DNA of 64,000 bases. Origin: Halichoerus grypus. Taxonomy: Eukaryota; Chordata; Mammalia; Carnivora; Phocidae. The DNA lies in NCBI RefSeq assembly GCF_964656455.1, contig NC_135712.1, positions 68,763,239 to 68,827,238 on the forward strand, given 5' to 3'. Under the pieces are notes generated by a model. The model was not told where the DNA came from. It ran no database searches and saw only the letters and a list, made by a program, of their open reading frames with translations. Shown piece by piece: positions 24,206 through 36,420 of this stretch (the first letter of the stretch is position 1; the number at the start of each line of letters is the position of its first letter). The position numbers were made by a program, and so were the translations under genes.

Positions 24206-24944
24206 GAACAGATTGATCTCCTTCTGGCATAAGAAAATCCTAAATCAAGTACTATCACACCAAATCCAAGTGCACCAAAGGAAGCCAGCAGAACCCTTAA
24301 AGAAGAATGTGCCCAAGAAATACAATGCTGGGTTAAGATAAAGAAAATTCCTTAATTCAGTATACCTACTAGTAGGTCAAATAAGAAAAACCAAATCATC
24401 ACCTCACTGGATAATGAAAAGGCACTTGATCAAATTCAAAACCCATCCCTAATAAAACATCAGAAACTAAGATTAGAAGGAAACTTCTTTATCACTGTAA
24501 AAGCTACTTATTTCAACCAAGGCCAATCCCCTCCGGTGGTGAAGTTAAACCCACTGCCCCCTCAACTCCCCACCCCACACCCAGTCCCCACCCTTTCTCG
24601 ACCTTGCCAGCAGCACAGGTATCCTTGGTGAAACTTAACCCTTTTTCCCCTTCCTCTCAGAAACATCAAGGATACATTTCTTTTGACAAAGAGCAGAACA
24701 TGAATGAAAATGGCTCTATTCAGCCCTCATAGCGCTACTAGACCCACTGGTCTCTCCTAGTCATTGCCTTGAATGTCAAAAGGAGAGAGGCCCATTGAAT
24801 TGTTGGAAAAAAGAAATCCAGGGCCACCAGCCCTTGTTACAAAGAAGGGCCCAAAGTATAACAGGAAAAACAGAGCCAAAAAGGGAGAGTGGAGGAGAAA
24901 ATATAGTGAACGCCACAAAGCACCATAAAAGCAATTATTGTACC

Positions 24945-25891
24945 CAAAAAACAAATAATCCAGTCAAGAAATGGGCAGAAGACATAAACAGTCACTTCTC
25001 CAAAGAAGATATAGAAATGGCCACCAGAAACATGAAAAAATGCTCCACATCACTTGTCATCAAGGAAATACAAATCAAAACCACAATGAGATACCATCTC
25101 ACACCAGTCAGACTGGCTAAAATTAACAAGTCAGGAAATGACAGATGTTGGCAAGGATGCGGAGAAAGGGGAACCCTCCTACACTGTTGGTAGGAATGCA
25201 AGATGGTATAGCCACTCTGGAAAACAGTATGGAGGTTCCTCAAGAAGTTAAAAACAGAGCTCCCCTACGACCCAGCAATTGCACTACTGGGTATTTACCC
25301 CAAAGATACAGATGTAGTGAAAAGATGGGGCACCTGCACCCCAATGTTCATAGCAGCAATGTCCACAATAGCCAAACTGTGGAAGGAGCCAAGATGCCCT
25401 TCAACAGATGAATGGATAAAGAAGATGTGGTTCATATAGACAATGGAGTATTATTCAGCCATCAGAAGGGATGAATACCCACCATTTGCATCGACATGGA
25501 TGGAACTGGAGGGTATTATGCTAAGTGAAATAAGTCAAGCAGAGAAAGACAATTATCATATGGTTTCACTCATATGTGGAATATAAGAAACAGTGCAGAG
25601 GATCATAAGGGAAGGGAGGGAAAACTGAATGGGAAGAAACCAGAGAGGGAAACAAACCATAAGAGACTCTTCATCATAGGAAACAACAACTGAGGGTTGT
25701 GGAAGGGAGGGGAGGTGGAGGGATGGGGTATCTGGGTGATGGGCGGGCATTAAGGAGGGCACGTGATGTGATGAGCACTGGGTGTTACACAGAACTGATG
25801 AATCACTGACCTCTACATCCGAAACTAATGATGTACTATATGCTGGCTAACTGAATTTAAATTAAAAAAATAAACATTAAAAAAATTTAAA
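24945..25891 (+). mobile_element. 5'-truncated L1 (ORF2 C terminus + 3' UTR)
   Basis: Seen: the ORF2 C-terminal region ([40 protein letters not shown], then [20 protein letters not shown]) is followed by TAG inside the LLHCW motif. The frame then continues with frame breaks to a 3' UTR and an A-rich tail near 25890. Flanking segments near 24932 and 25910 (ca-a/g-ttattgta) may be an imperfect target-site duplication. Dead copy. Confidence 0.88.
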
Positions 25892-26483
25892 AGATCCCGG
25901 GGTGGGGGGAGAACAGTTATTGTAAGACATCTTGAAACTGCAGCATTTCCCCAATTTGCTAATTTTAACTCCCTGCTTCTTCCCTGCCACTAGCAGTAAA
26001 AAACAGAAACCGAGTGACAGGGAGTGTCATTCCCGAGGAACACTAGAGGGAACAAATACTGTTTGGGGTAAGAATGGCTACCGGGATAGAAAGAAGGAGA
26101 AACTGGCAGGACCAGAGATGCTGGGAAGAAAGGAGGGGTGGCTTTGGAGGCTCAGAGAGGGTAAAGTCAGATGCTTTCCTCCAGGCAGAGACCCCAACCC
26201 TGAACTCTGGACCCCTGGTCCCCATCAGCTACCACAACCCCAGAGCTGGGGGACCCCAATCTCACTGCCAGGACCCCCTAGGTGCAAGCCCTGGCCTTGG
26301 AACACATTTCTTTGGAGAAACAAGCTGGGACCAACCACCATGCATAACCTCATTTCAGCAAGAAGAGCCCTTCCCAGGTCCAAACACTAACCAAGAAGGT
26401 CTCTGAATCCAACCCACTGGGAATTTGGGCTGGCCTGCCTCCTGCTTGCATTGACAAATTCCTTTCTCATTTTATTTTATTTT

Positions 26484-26666
26484 TTTAAGATTTTATTTTT
26501 TTGACAGAGAGAGAGAGCACAAGTAGGCAGAGAGGCAGGCAGAGGGAGAGGGAGAAGCAGGCTCCCCGCTGAGCAGGGAGCCCGAGGTGGGGCTCAATCC
26601 CAGGACCCGGGGATCATGACCTGAGCCAAAGGCAGACGCTTAACCAACTGAGCCACCCAGGTGCCC
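26484..26666 (-). mobile_element. CAN-SINE
   Basis: Reverse copy ending ccacccaggtgcccc; a forward SINE lies 190 bp away. Confidence 0.9.
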
Positions 26667-26859
26667 CTCCTTCCTCATTTTAAAGTGAATCCACTCACTT
26701 GATGACTTTTAAATAGGCACTTATGCTTAAAAAAAAAAAAAAAAGTGTGCAGAAAGAGTTTCAAAATAACAGTTCTACTTTGTGGTCAAATCCCCTTATG
26801 TGTCAGAAACCCAAATGTGGGGTGAGGGGGGATCAAATTGTAAATGAAAGTGACTTTCG

Positions 26860-27060
26860 GGGCACCTGGGTGGCTCAGTCGGTTGGGCGGCTGCCTTCGG
26901 CTCAGGTCATGATCCCAGGGTCCTGGGATGGAGCCCCACATCGGGTTCCCTGCTCAGTGGGGAGCCTGCTTCTCCCTCTCCCACTCCCCCTGCTTGTGTT
27001 CCCTCTCTCACTGTGTCTCCTCTCTGTCAAATAAATAAAAAATCTTAAAAAAAAAAAAAA
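26860..27060 (+). mobile_element. CAN-SINE
   Basis: Near-consensus forward copy with duplication gaaagtgactttc (about 26847-26859 and 27061-27073). Confidence 0.92.
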
Positions 27061-29186
27061 GAAAGTGACTTTCCCCCTGCTCTCCTTACCAAATACAAAC
27101 TCGGGCCCTTGTGGCATATCATTTTCCTTGATGCATAAAATCATTTCCATAAAATCATGGAATTGCAGACCCTCAGAGCTAGAAATGTCTTAAAATGAGC
27201 TAGTCAAGTCAGCTCATCCTCGAGATGAAAACATGCAAAAACAAGAGTAAGTGACTTGAAACAAGGAGCTCAGTCTCCAAAAAGGGGTCAGAAGGGGTGC
27301 TGCCTAGCAAGTGCCCATATGGGGGATGCCTGGCAATCCCTAAGCCATCCCAGGCTCAGGGACACATGACCAGTGAGCTCTGGGGTCCTCTCAAGGAGAT
27401 CTATAACAGGCCCTCAATCAGAGAGGAATTTGAGGTCAGACGTCTCATTTATGTCTCTGCTTCAACCCACATAAATTCACAAAGACCACTTTCTAATGAC
27501 CAGGGCCTCATCAGTGAGCTTTAGGAATTTGGATCATGGGTCTTGAGCTCAGGGCAATAAGGGCTCCTCAGTTCTGACCCAGGCAGACTGGGCTCTGGTC
27601 TTCTGCTTTGCCAGCCTAAAAGATCTTGGACGTAAAACTGATGTGGCTCAAAGGATATGACAGACATCTGGTATGAAAACATACTGAACAATCATAAAAT
27701 ATTTATTGTTCTGCTTCACTAATTGTTTCTATTACTATCGCATATTCACATGCAATAGTAAAGTCGTTTTATTGCACTCAAAAGGATTCCTCTAAAATGA
27801 GGTTGCTATTGGGACACATTCAAATTCAAGAAAGCCTGCACTAAGCACGTACTAAACGCTAAGCTCTGGACTAGGGGATGCTAGAAATACAGAGATGAAT
27901 GAGCCAGGCCTTGCTCCTGGGGAGCTCCAGGTGCCAGGCAGCAGGTAGCAGACGGGCACTCCCGGAACCCAGAGCCTAGGCTGGTGCTGACACATGCCAC
28001 AGTGCCAGGGCTCGTCCCTTTGGCATCTCTCCTCTCTCCACCTATTAATATTTCAGTTTGGATTTGGCTGGATGAGTCACTCACTCGGCACCAACAGCAT
28101 TTTGAAAGGACGGAAGCAATGAATAAAAAGTCAAACAGCTAGAGTTCACAAATGTCAAAGTGTTGTGTCTAGGTCATGGAACTAGGTGCTAGTGGCCCAG
28201 ACGATGGCCACAGCTTTTCTTGGTTTGCACTGTGACTATTTCCAGCTCAACTGCAACTGCCTGCAGCCCTTAATATCTCTGCAGCCAGGGTTTACTGCAA
28301 ACCATAATCTAAAAATATGCTTTCCTTCCGAAACTCATTGACTTACTCCTCTCTTTCATCAGTCATATCCAGGCAGCCACCATGTCCGGTCGATCATTCC
28401 TTCAAGATGTATGAAATGTTTCTCCTAATCCAACCCTTCCTGCCTGCCCCCTCCTGCTCCACAGTGCCCGAGCCAGCCCTCTGCACTCAGTCTAGATTCC
28501 TGCAAGGGCCTCCTGCCACATCCCTCCCTGCAGCTTCTCCCCATTTCTGTCCACCCCACATGTCCAAGGTCACACAACACCTACTAAAGCACACATCCAG
28601 CAGGTGGAATTTCCTGATCCGAGACATTCAGCGGGATAACAGAAACCAGTACCAAGCTGGAATGACCCAATACTGGCAGGGGGAGAGGGGACATGACGCT
28701 ATTCAGCAGGGACAGTGGGAAAAGCATCATGAGGATATAGGGTGTATACTCACCCTAGAAGACACATGAACAATAACAGACCATGATATTCGGAACAGTT
28801 TGTATGTGTGTCACCTTCATGATTCAACTGAGAAGTGGGCTTCTCATGGTCCTAAATTACATTTAGTCACTGTTGTCAAGACAACAGAAAATAAAAACAT
28901 TTCATTATTTTTTTTTTTTTTAAAAGTGACAAGCCACTGGAAAGCCTCTCCCCAGACCCTGAATCACGTCCCCCACATTTCTTACACAGTAAACAAAATG
29001 TTTCTGGTTCAGAATCTAGCAACTAAGTAGTCATTGATCCAAAGATGTTACCATAAACTGTAAATATGCCCTGGGAAGGCTTGATCTTGGTCAGTTCCCA
29101 TCTTAGACTGCTTTTCTGAACATCACACATCTGCAGAACATCCAGCTTGACAGATAGCACTTGTATTTTTAAAACACCAATTTAGG

Positions 29187-29368
29187 GAAACCTGGGTGGC
29201 TCAGTCATTAAGCATCTGCCTTTGGTTGGGGCATGATCCCAGGGTTCTGGGATCAAGCCCCACGTTGGGCTCCCTGCTCGGTGGGAAGCCTACTTCTCCC
29301 TCTCCCACTCCCCCTGCTTGTGTTCCTGCTCTTGCTATTTCTCTCTCTGTCAAATAAATAAATAAAAT
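29187..29368 (+). mobile_element. CAN-SINE
   Basis: Forward copy with duplication aaaacaccaattta before and after. Confidence 0.9.
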
Positions 29369-29371
29369 AAA

Positions 29372-29745
29372 ACACCAATTTATATGATTGCTTATAATAT
29401 GCAGCTTTAAAGAAGAATGTGCATGCTCCCTATATACTGATAGGAAGCTAACCTTGATATATCACTAAGTTAGAAATAAAAGGCAAGACATACAACAGTG
29501 TGGATAGTGCTGTCTTTCAATAAACATAAGGGGAGGGATATTTGTAACATACGCATAGAAAACACTCTGGATACATTAAGAAACCTAACAGGGATAGTCT
29601 GTGCCAGGAAGGGGTCAGGGCAATATGTTAGACTGATGGGCAAGAAGAATGGAAAACAGATTTCTCACTGTACAACTGTTACACCATAAAAATATCATGT
29701 GACTATATTACCTATTCAAAAAATAATTTTTAAAATGGCAATCAA
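29372..29745 (+). mobile_element. Old LINE-like fragment
   Basis: AT-rich segment resembling an old L1/HAL1 3' region (aatgtgcatgctccctatat; ggatagtgctgtctttcaat). It follows a CAN-SINE. Family assignment is tentative. Confidence 0.4.
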
Positions 29746-30015
29746 TTACCTCTATGGCCTCCTCCAAAAACCCATAATTCCAGTCTAATCATGAGGAAAA
29801 ACATCAGACAAATCCCAATAGAGGGACAATCGACAAAATATGTCCTCAAAACTATCAAGGTCATCAAAAACAAGAAAACACTGAGAAACAGTTAGAGCCA
29901 AGATGAGCCTAAGGAAACATGGTAACTCAATTTAGGTAGCATCCTGAATGGATCCTAGAACAGAAAAGGGACATTGGGTAAAAACTAAAGAAATCTGACT
30001 AAAGTATGACCTTTA

Positions 30016-30080
30016 GGGGCACCCGACAGGCTCAGTCAGTAGAGTATGGGACTCAAGATCTCAGGGTCATGAGTTCATTA
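30016..30080 (+). mobile_element. CAN-SINE head fragment
   Basis: Only the tRNA-like part (ggcacccgacaggctcagtc ... tctcagggtcatgagttc) is present. Confidence 0.6.
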
Positions 30081-30215
30081 ATTGTAAAAAAATGTACCAT
30101 ACTAAGGTAAGGTGTTAATAATGGGCAAAACTGGGTGTGGGGTATATAGGAACTCTCTGTACTATCCTCTCAATTTCTCTGTAAATCTAAAACTGCTTTA
30201 CATTTTTAGAAAGTT
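30081..30215 (+). mobile_element. Old L1 3'-terminal fragment
   Basis: Ends with ctctgtaaatctaaaactgc, like old L1 3' termini; a degenerate SINE head (30016-30080) is joined in front. Confidence 0.45.
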
Positions 30216-30799
30216 GAGGGGTTTTCTAAAGACACTGAAACCATGAGGTAGTGGGATGGGGGCAGGGGGATCCATTGTGGTTGTTATCAGGAACCTAAAG
30301 GTAAATGAGACCTGGGCAATTTGCCACGCAGCACGTGAGGGAGACCCCCCCCCCCCAGCCCCTAGTCCCTCTAACAGAATGTCCTATGGGAGCAAGGGAA
30401 GCAGAGGCCAATTCCACCTACCCAAAGGATGCAGAGAAGACTTCACAGAGGAGGGGACATTTGGGCTGCAATTAGGGGACGAGGAGAGGCTATCCTAGGC
30501 GGGAGAGATCCAAGCACTGGTTCTGCGCTTCCTGGCTCCATGACCTTTGGTAAGTCACTACCCTTTCCAGGCCTCAGTATCCTCATGCAAGCAATTCAGG
30601 GCGTGCAATACATGGCCTCTATCATCTATTCCCGCTCAAAAAACCTTGACACATTCAAATGGGGTCTCTCTCCCCCAAAATGTTTCCCACTAGTAAGCTA
30701 CGTGCACAGTCCCTGACCTCAAAACCAGTTACAGAAGGCAGCAAGGAGCAGAGGATTGAACAAGCCCCACCCGCCCTGCATGCACGCACCTCCCCAAGA

Positions 30800-31345
30800 C
30801 TCAAGCTCATCCATCCATTGAACCAGTATGCTTTGGGCACTATCCTAGGCATGGAGGACACAGTGATAAAGAAAATCGACGGAACTCCCGGCCCTCACAG
30901 TGCTTATGTTCTGGTTGGAGGAGAATCCTCTTGGGGGGTACTGACAGTAAACAAGATCAGAGAGCACATGAGATGATGAGGGCTGTGGAGAAAAATCAAG
31001 GAAAGAAAAGTGACAGGAGGAATATGGGGCAGGAGGTTTAGTTGACAGTGGCCAGGGACAACTTGGCTGAGCAGGAGACCACCAAGAAAAGGCTGCAGGA
31101 TGGAGGCAGCTGGCTCTGCAGCTATCTGGGGGAGCGTATCCCAGGCCCCGGGGAGGGCCCTGCTGTGCGGCAAGAACGGAGAGTGAAGGGCACCAGCGGC
31201 AGTGGCCAGAAACATAAAGTCAGGGAAGTCAGAGTGCATGGAGAGGCCGGGCGGGACACTGTCAGGACTCCTGGAAGCCACTGGAGGGTTTTAAGCAGAG
31301 TGGCATGATCTGACTTGAGTTTTAACAGAATCACTCTGAGTGAGA
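30800..31345 (+). repeat. Old L2-type repeat
   Basis: Contains actatcctaggcatggagga, ccctcacagtgcttatgttc and, further on, ccactggagggttttaagca followed by gtggcatgatctgacttgag: the usual ordered landmarks of the same L2-type element as at 21930 and 47100. Some 500 nt are preserved. Confidence 0.6.
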
Positions 31346-31794
31346 GCTACAAACAGGTAAAAGGGACAAGGGCAGGAGCAGCCCCCATCTGCGGGGGAGG
31401 GGAGAAAATCCTAGGTGGTGTTAGAGGAGGAGGGTGGGGGGGAGGGAATCTAGTAAGGAAAGCAGGCCACACCACCTCCCCCTCCAAGCATCCAGCATAG
31501 GGGACGTGTCAAGGCCTGCCTGGGAGCACACTTTTCACCAGGTGGCCCAGGAATCAAACCCTGCCTTCAACAGAAGCAAGAAGAAGCCTCACAAACAGTG
31601 GGTGCCTATACATGAAGTGTTCCTTTATATTTACGAAGCCCATTAATCCCATGCAACTGGAAAGAAAGCAAACAAACTATAGCAGTGGGCTTTCTGAAGC
31701 CTTCCCCCCACCCCAGCCAAGAAAAAATACCTGTGAAAAGAGACTCCCCCCACTCCAACCCAGCTGCACACTGCCACATGCAGAGGACGCTATT

Positions 31795-32060
31795 ATTTAA
31801 GCAGCGCGTAACTGTTCCACATTACTGATATCCTCGAAACTTTTCAGAATAGTTTCAGGCGCTGGCTAAAGAAGCGGAGCTAGTAACCAGGGCAGGCAGG
31901 CACAAAAAGCCTTTTGCCAACTACTTAGATATTTTAATTCTCCGTTGCCTCAGTAGCTAAATACGCGCGGAGAACAAGCAGGAGGAGAATACTAATTAGA
32001 GCTAATTAGACCCTGCCCTCTTCTGCCTCAATCCCCTTTATAAAAAGCCCCCCTCATTCA
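31795..32060. promoter_or_regulatory. Candidate regulatory element in ITGB5 intron 1
   Basis: Seen: a unique, repeat-free stretch about 3 kb downstream of the ITGB5 start. It has two TAATTAG homeodomain-type sites 11 bp apart (ctaattagagctaattaga, near 31992-32010), several CpGs outside any island, and a TATA-like ctttataaaaagc near 32036. Inference only: a possible enhancer. Confidence 0.35.
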
Positions 32061-34979
32061 AGGATGGTGGGGCTAAAATGTAAATACCTGGGCTAAAGAG
32101 CAGTCTCCAAACCAAGCCCACTGTTTGCATCCTGCTGCCCTGTTCTTTCTAAACCTAGGCCTGGTTACCTGAAGAGAGCTGCAAAGCCAAGGCCGAATTC
32201 CAGCAGCCCCCTCACAGCCCATGGAACCTGTGGTGCAGGGCAGAGTGCTGCCAACAGGAGCCCACAAAACGGAATAAAGGGCTCTCTTAGGATTCAGAGC
32301 ATTCTAATTTGCAGGGCATTTCCTGAAAGAACATTTGATTTTTTTTTTTTTTTAATGAACGATGATAGCAAACATGACTCCAGTCCTGCAGCAAGATCAA
32401 TACCACGCTCCTCCCCTTCCTTGTGGGGGAGCAAAGACCTCACCCCACAGAAACCCTTCGCTGGTTCTGTGGGAAGACCATGTCCAAAAGTCCTGTCTGG
32501 AAGCTCTTGGCCATGGGATGAGGAGAGCAGGAGATAACTCTGGGACCGGGGGGGCGGGGGGGGGGGGTTGTCAGCCTGCCAGAGACTTGTTCGAAATGAG
32601 CCCTCTTAAATTAAAAGTCTGTTTCCTGGTTTAGGCACAGAGATGGAAGTGTAGAGAAAGCAACAGATGGGCAACTTGGCCCCTGGTCTCGGGACACCCA
32701 GGCAGGCATGGCCCTGCAGGTCACCTCTTTATTTCACTGGGCAATGAAGGTTTTTCTTTCCAATCATGTTCCTAGCAGCAAGACAGGAAACATGCTCTGG
32801 GAAAAGTACCTGCGCTGCTTCAAAAGAGAAGAAAAGGGAAGGAAGAGAAAAGAAAAACTGTTTCGAACTCTGTTTGAGGCTGGCTCAGCAACACTGGGGC
32901 ACTAGGAGAAATCACAGATATGAGTCAGCCCCTTCTAACCTTGAGAAGCTCCAGGGCTAAGAGGGAGATGACAGGTCTGGAAGCCAGCGATGGGCTTGCC
33001 GTACCTTGGCTCTGCTGACCCACAGCGGGCTGGCTGAGCTCTCACAGGGCAACAGTGCAAGAAAAGGGAGCTCTGAAGGAGCTGGAGAGAAACCACCATG
33101 GCCCGATGCTTTTCTCCCTACCTAAGCTGCATCATGGGGGACAAAGGGCCCTGGACTGAGAAGCTCTGAGATCAGCAGACAAGGAGAGTGGGCAAGTCAC
33201 TTCGCCCTTTTGGGCCCAAGTGAATAAATGGAGATCATTGTGAAGATACACGTGAACTGTGAAAAACAGAAATCACAACGCAAATGGAAAACAATATATG
33301 AAAAGAATTCTTCACAACTAGAAACAAAATTTGAGTTTTTATCAGAATAGGAGAATGTCAAGCTGTAGGGGTACTTAGAAATCCTCTCCTTTAGCAGTTC
33401 CAAACTTTGGGATTTCACAGAACATGAAGAACAGAACAGAACAAAGAGAAAAAGAGGAGGGGAAGTTTATACAGGATTGCCAGATTTTTTATTTTGCCTC
33501 TATCATCACTATAAATTATGAAAAGTTTTCCCACCAAAAATAAAAAAGACGTAATTTCAAATTAAAGGACAGTCCTTGTGAGGCCGGGGACCACTGGCAA
33601 AGACAAACTCCTGTGTGTGACACAAGCTTCATCTTTCTCTTTGCATTTCCCCGAGGACGCAGGAAAACATCAATAGGTGCTGGCTGCCAGATGGGTGTTT
33701 GGAAACCACGGATCTGCTCCAAGCTCTAGAGTGACTATTTTCCCGTTAAAGAAATCTTGCTACAGTATTAAGTCTGAATTCGGGCCTAAAGGAAGTTTTC
33801 GTTTGCCTAGAACCCTCCTCCTCTCAGGGGTAAACCTTCATCTGGCTTCCCAAATGAGGCGCCACAGGGGAATAGTCCCCTCTCGCTTGGCAGCCAGACG
33901 CAAGAGCAATCAAGTATCTTGGGCTTGCAAGCCAGTGGAGCAATGAAGCACCCCAGCACACAATTATTTCCCCCGGGAAAGGAGAAAGACTGGAGCTTCC
34001 TGCTTTTTTTGGAGGGCTTGGGGGTGGCTTATCCGCCTGGCAGCCAGGCGCAAAACAGAGCATCCTCCCTCTAGGGCCTCCTAACTGCCACATCCAGCCA
34101 TCTCCCAACTCCGAAAACTTACAGCAGGTAACTGAGGGCTCCTCACACAGCCGCCGGCCCTTGGCAGGGTCGCGCCAAAGCAATCGCACACGCCCTGCCC
34201 TCTGCCCCAGAACCCTCCAGAGTTAGGGGAATGTTCGGGGGCGAGTGTTTGTAAACCTCGGGATAAAGCCATGCAGAAGGAATCAGGTCGGAAGTCCAGG
34301 TGGGGCTGTGGCTTGGGGCGCCCGTCTCCCTCGGGTTTTGCGGTGGCTTGGGGGAGGAAGCGAGGGGATTACAACTTTAAAGGAAGGCGGTTGGCCTGGG
34401 TGCAGTGAAACCCTAGGATACGCTAAGGGGCCCCAAGCACCCGCAGTTCCAAGAGACGAGCCCTCTCCCGAGAAGCCGTGGCTCCAGCAAGGACTCCGGG
34501 TCTCTCCCCCGCCCCGCTTGCTGCCCTTCGCCTGAGGACCGGGGCACCGGTGGCATCCGTCGGCGCCTCCCCGCAGCCCGCCCGCCCCCGGCCGGCCACA
34601 AGGGCCGCTTTGTGCCGGGGAGTGCGGCGCCCCGGCCCCCTCGCAGGGCTGGCGGCGGCCCTCCCCGGGCACTGGGCGCGGGCGCACGCGGGCCGTCAGC
34701 AGCCCGGCAAGGCTGTTTACACAGGAAGGGAAGGCTCCTCCTCGGCCCGGGACTGACCGACGGCCGACGACAGCGCGCCGGGGCGGCCGCGGGCTGCGCG
34801 CGGGGTGGCGCACGCACCTCGCGAGCCCCCCACCCGGCCGTACCCCGCGACTCGCCCACCTGGGGGGCCCAGAAGAAGCTCTCCCCTTCAGCCGGCGCCC
34901 CCCGCCCGGCCCTCCACGCCGCCTGCGGGCGGCTCGTCGCCCGACAAAGTTTCTGGGCGCCGCGGGCGGCCCGGCTTAC

Positions 34980-35049
34980 CTGGGAGGCTAGGCACGAGCG
35001 CGCAGAGCCCGAGCAGGCAGGCGTACAGGGGCGCCGGGGCCCGCGGCAT
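34980..35049 (-). CDS. ITGB5: ITGB5 coding exon 1 (signal peptide)
   Basis: Seen: the minus-strand ATG at 35049-35047 opens a frame beginning MPRAPAPLYACLLGLCAL, a basic-then-hydrophobic signal peptide of about 23 residues that I recognise as the integrin beta-5 N terminus. The start has A at -3 (CCACC before ATG), a fair Kozak context. The exon is 70 nt and ends at 34980 in CCCAG followed by GTAAGC, a strong donor, leaving phase 1. The split Gly codon is completed by exon 2. It lies inside a CpG island, as expected for this broadly expressed gene. Known: the product is a type I membrane glycoprotein that pairs with integrin alpha-v as a vitronectin receptor. The transcription start cannot be set from sequence alone. 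Confidence 0.95.
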
Positions 35050-35508
35050 GGTGGGGGCGCCCGGCCTCAGCGGCGGCGGGCTCCGCAGGGGCCCAGGGCC
35101 GGGGCCGGAGCGCGGGGGCCGAGGGCCGGGGGCCGCAGCCGCATGCCCGGCTCACAGCGCCCGCGGCCGGGCGGGAGACGCTGGCGGCTGCGCTGGCCCG
35201 CGCCCCGCCGCCACCATCCCTCCCGCAGCGCTCGCAGCCGAGTCCCGGGGCTGCCCGGGGGGCGGGGGGGCGGGGGAGGGGGAGTCGCGGCTCGGGACGG
35301 CCCCGGCGGGCGACTCTGGGCCCGGGAGGGGTTGGACTCCGCGCTGGGGCCGCGACTTGGGCTCCGGGACGCGCCGCCACACTCTGCCCTCCGCCTCCGC
35401 CCCTTCCCTTCCTCCCTCCGGCCCGCCAGGCTCCACTTTCCTCCCTCCCTCTCTCCTCCCCTTCTCCCCCTTTCCAAGCCCCCGCCCGGCTGCCACACGG
35501 TCAGTTTA

Positions 35509-35539
35509 CGGCGGGGCGGGGCGGGGCGGGGCGGGGCGA
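35509..35539. repeat. GGGGC pentamer array in ITGB5 promoter
   Basis: Seen: about five tandem GGGGC units on the plus strand, roughly 460 nt upstream of the ITGB5 start codon. Each unit is an Sp1-type GC box, and the G runs could form a G-quadruplex on the plus strand, which is the template strand for ITGB5. The effect on transcription is inferred. Confidence 0.8.
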
Positions 35540-36284
35540 GCTCCGGGCAGGGCCAGCTCCGCCCCGCGCGGGGACCCGCCCGGGACTCGGAGCCCCGGAC
35601 TCCCAGGTGGAAGTCCCTTCTGGAGCCCTTGCTGGCGGGGAGGGGGGGGGTTCGCGAGGGAGGGTCTCGCGGTGCTTTCGTAGCAGCCGGGCGCCACGGG
35701 GAGGGGGCGGGCCACGCCCCCCCATTACTTTGGGTTGACATCGGGAGGGAGAGCAGGTCCGTGAGATCCCGCCGCGGCCGTCTGGTTGTCTCGAAGTCGC
35801 ACGGCCGGCCGCGCGCTCGCCCGAGGAGCTACGGAAGCGCCTGCCGGTGTACTACGGGGAGAGGCGCTTAATCGGGAAGGGAGGGCATGTGGGGCTTGGA
35901 GACACGGGTAAAGTCCACTTTTCCCTCATTAACGCTTTGCCCTTTCCGAGGATTCGAGACGGGACGATATGCCGCTATCCATCCTTTTCCTTATCTCGAC
36001 ACACTGGCGATTTTCGTGGAGCTAAACTCATAAACAGATGTTCGGGCTTTCAGCTTATCCTGTACGTCTGAGCTGGTTCTGAAATGGCCACCAAGAGCTG
36101 AGAGTGAGGAGTTTCCCCTGACAGCGCGCGCGAAGGGACAGGTAGGCTTGGGCTGGGCCACGATGAGTGGATTAAGACTGGAATGGTTCATAGGCAGGAG
36201 GGAAGAGGTGGCCTTCGTGTGGAAGGCAATAGTAACGGGACGCCTAGCACGGACAGAAAACACTCTGCTAGCCAGGCACTGCGC

Positions 36285-36420
36285 TAAATTACCACCTTAA
36301 CTCACTTAATCCTCCCCACAACCCTGCTGTTATCCAGATGAGAAAAGTGAGACACAGAGGTGTTAGTTTTCTGGAGGAAGTGACAGAGCTGGGATACCTG
36401 TCCAAAGGTTCAGAATGCCT
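36285..36420 (-). repeat. MIR-type SINE
   Basis: gccaggcactgcgctaaatt ... ttaatcctccccacaaccct ... cagatgagaaaagtgagaca: MIR in reverse orientation. Confidence 0.6.

Larger units (their letters stand above)
23594..34979 (-). other. ITGB5: ITGB5 intron 1
   Basis: 11.4 kb intron. 23957-24205 SINE; 24206-24944 unique; 24945-25891 L1; 25892-26483 unique; 26484-27060 two facing SINEs; 27061-29186 unique with an old L2-like trace; 29187-30215 SINE and LINE pieces; 30216-30799 unique; 30800-31345 L2-type; 31795-32060 candidate regulatory element; 32061-34479 unique, rising in GC toward the CpG island. Confidence 0.85.
34480..35860. promoter_or_regulatory. ITGB5: CpG island with ITGB5 promoter and first exon
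   Basis: Seen: about 1.4 kb of very GC-rich sequence with dense CpG, covering ITGB5 exon 1 (34980-35049), the start of intron 1 and several hundred bases upstream. I see no clear TATA box just upstream of the exon, but there are many GC boxes (GGGGCGGGG type). Inference: a TATA-less CpG-island promoter directing transcription to the left. The long frames running across this region on both strands are a by-product of high GC and are not called as genes. Boundaries are estimated by eye. Confidence 0.85.

Noticed and set aside
24795..25193. 132-codon plus-strand frame resembling a reverse transcriptase end
   Set aside because: It is the ORF2 C terminus of a dead L1 and is annotated as such, not as a gene.
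34612..35871. Long open frame (419 codons) on the plus strand across the CpG island, with several others on both strands
   Set aside because: High GC removes stop codons; the product is Pro/Arg/Gly/Ala-rich low-complexity sequence, and the region is already explained by the ITGB5 first exon and promoter.
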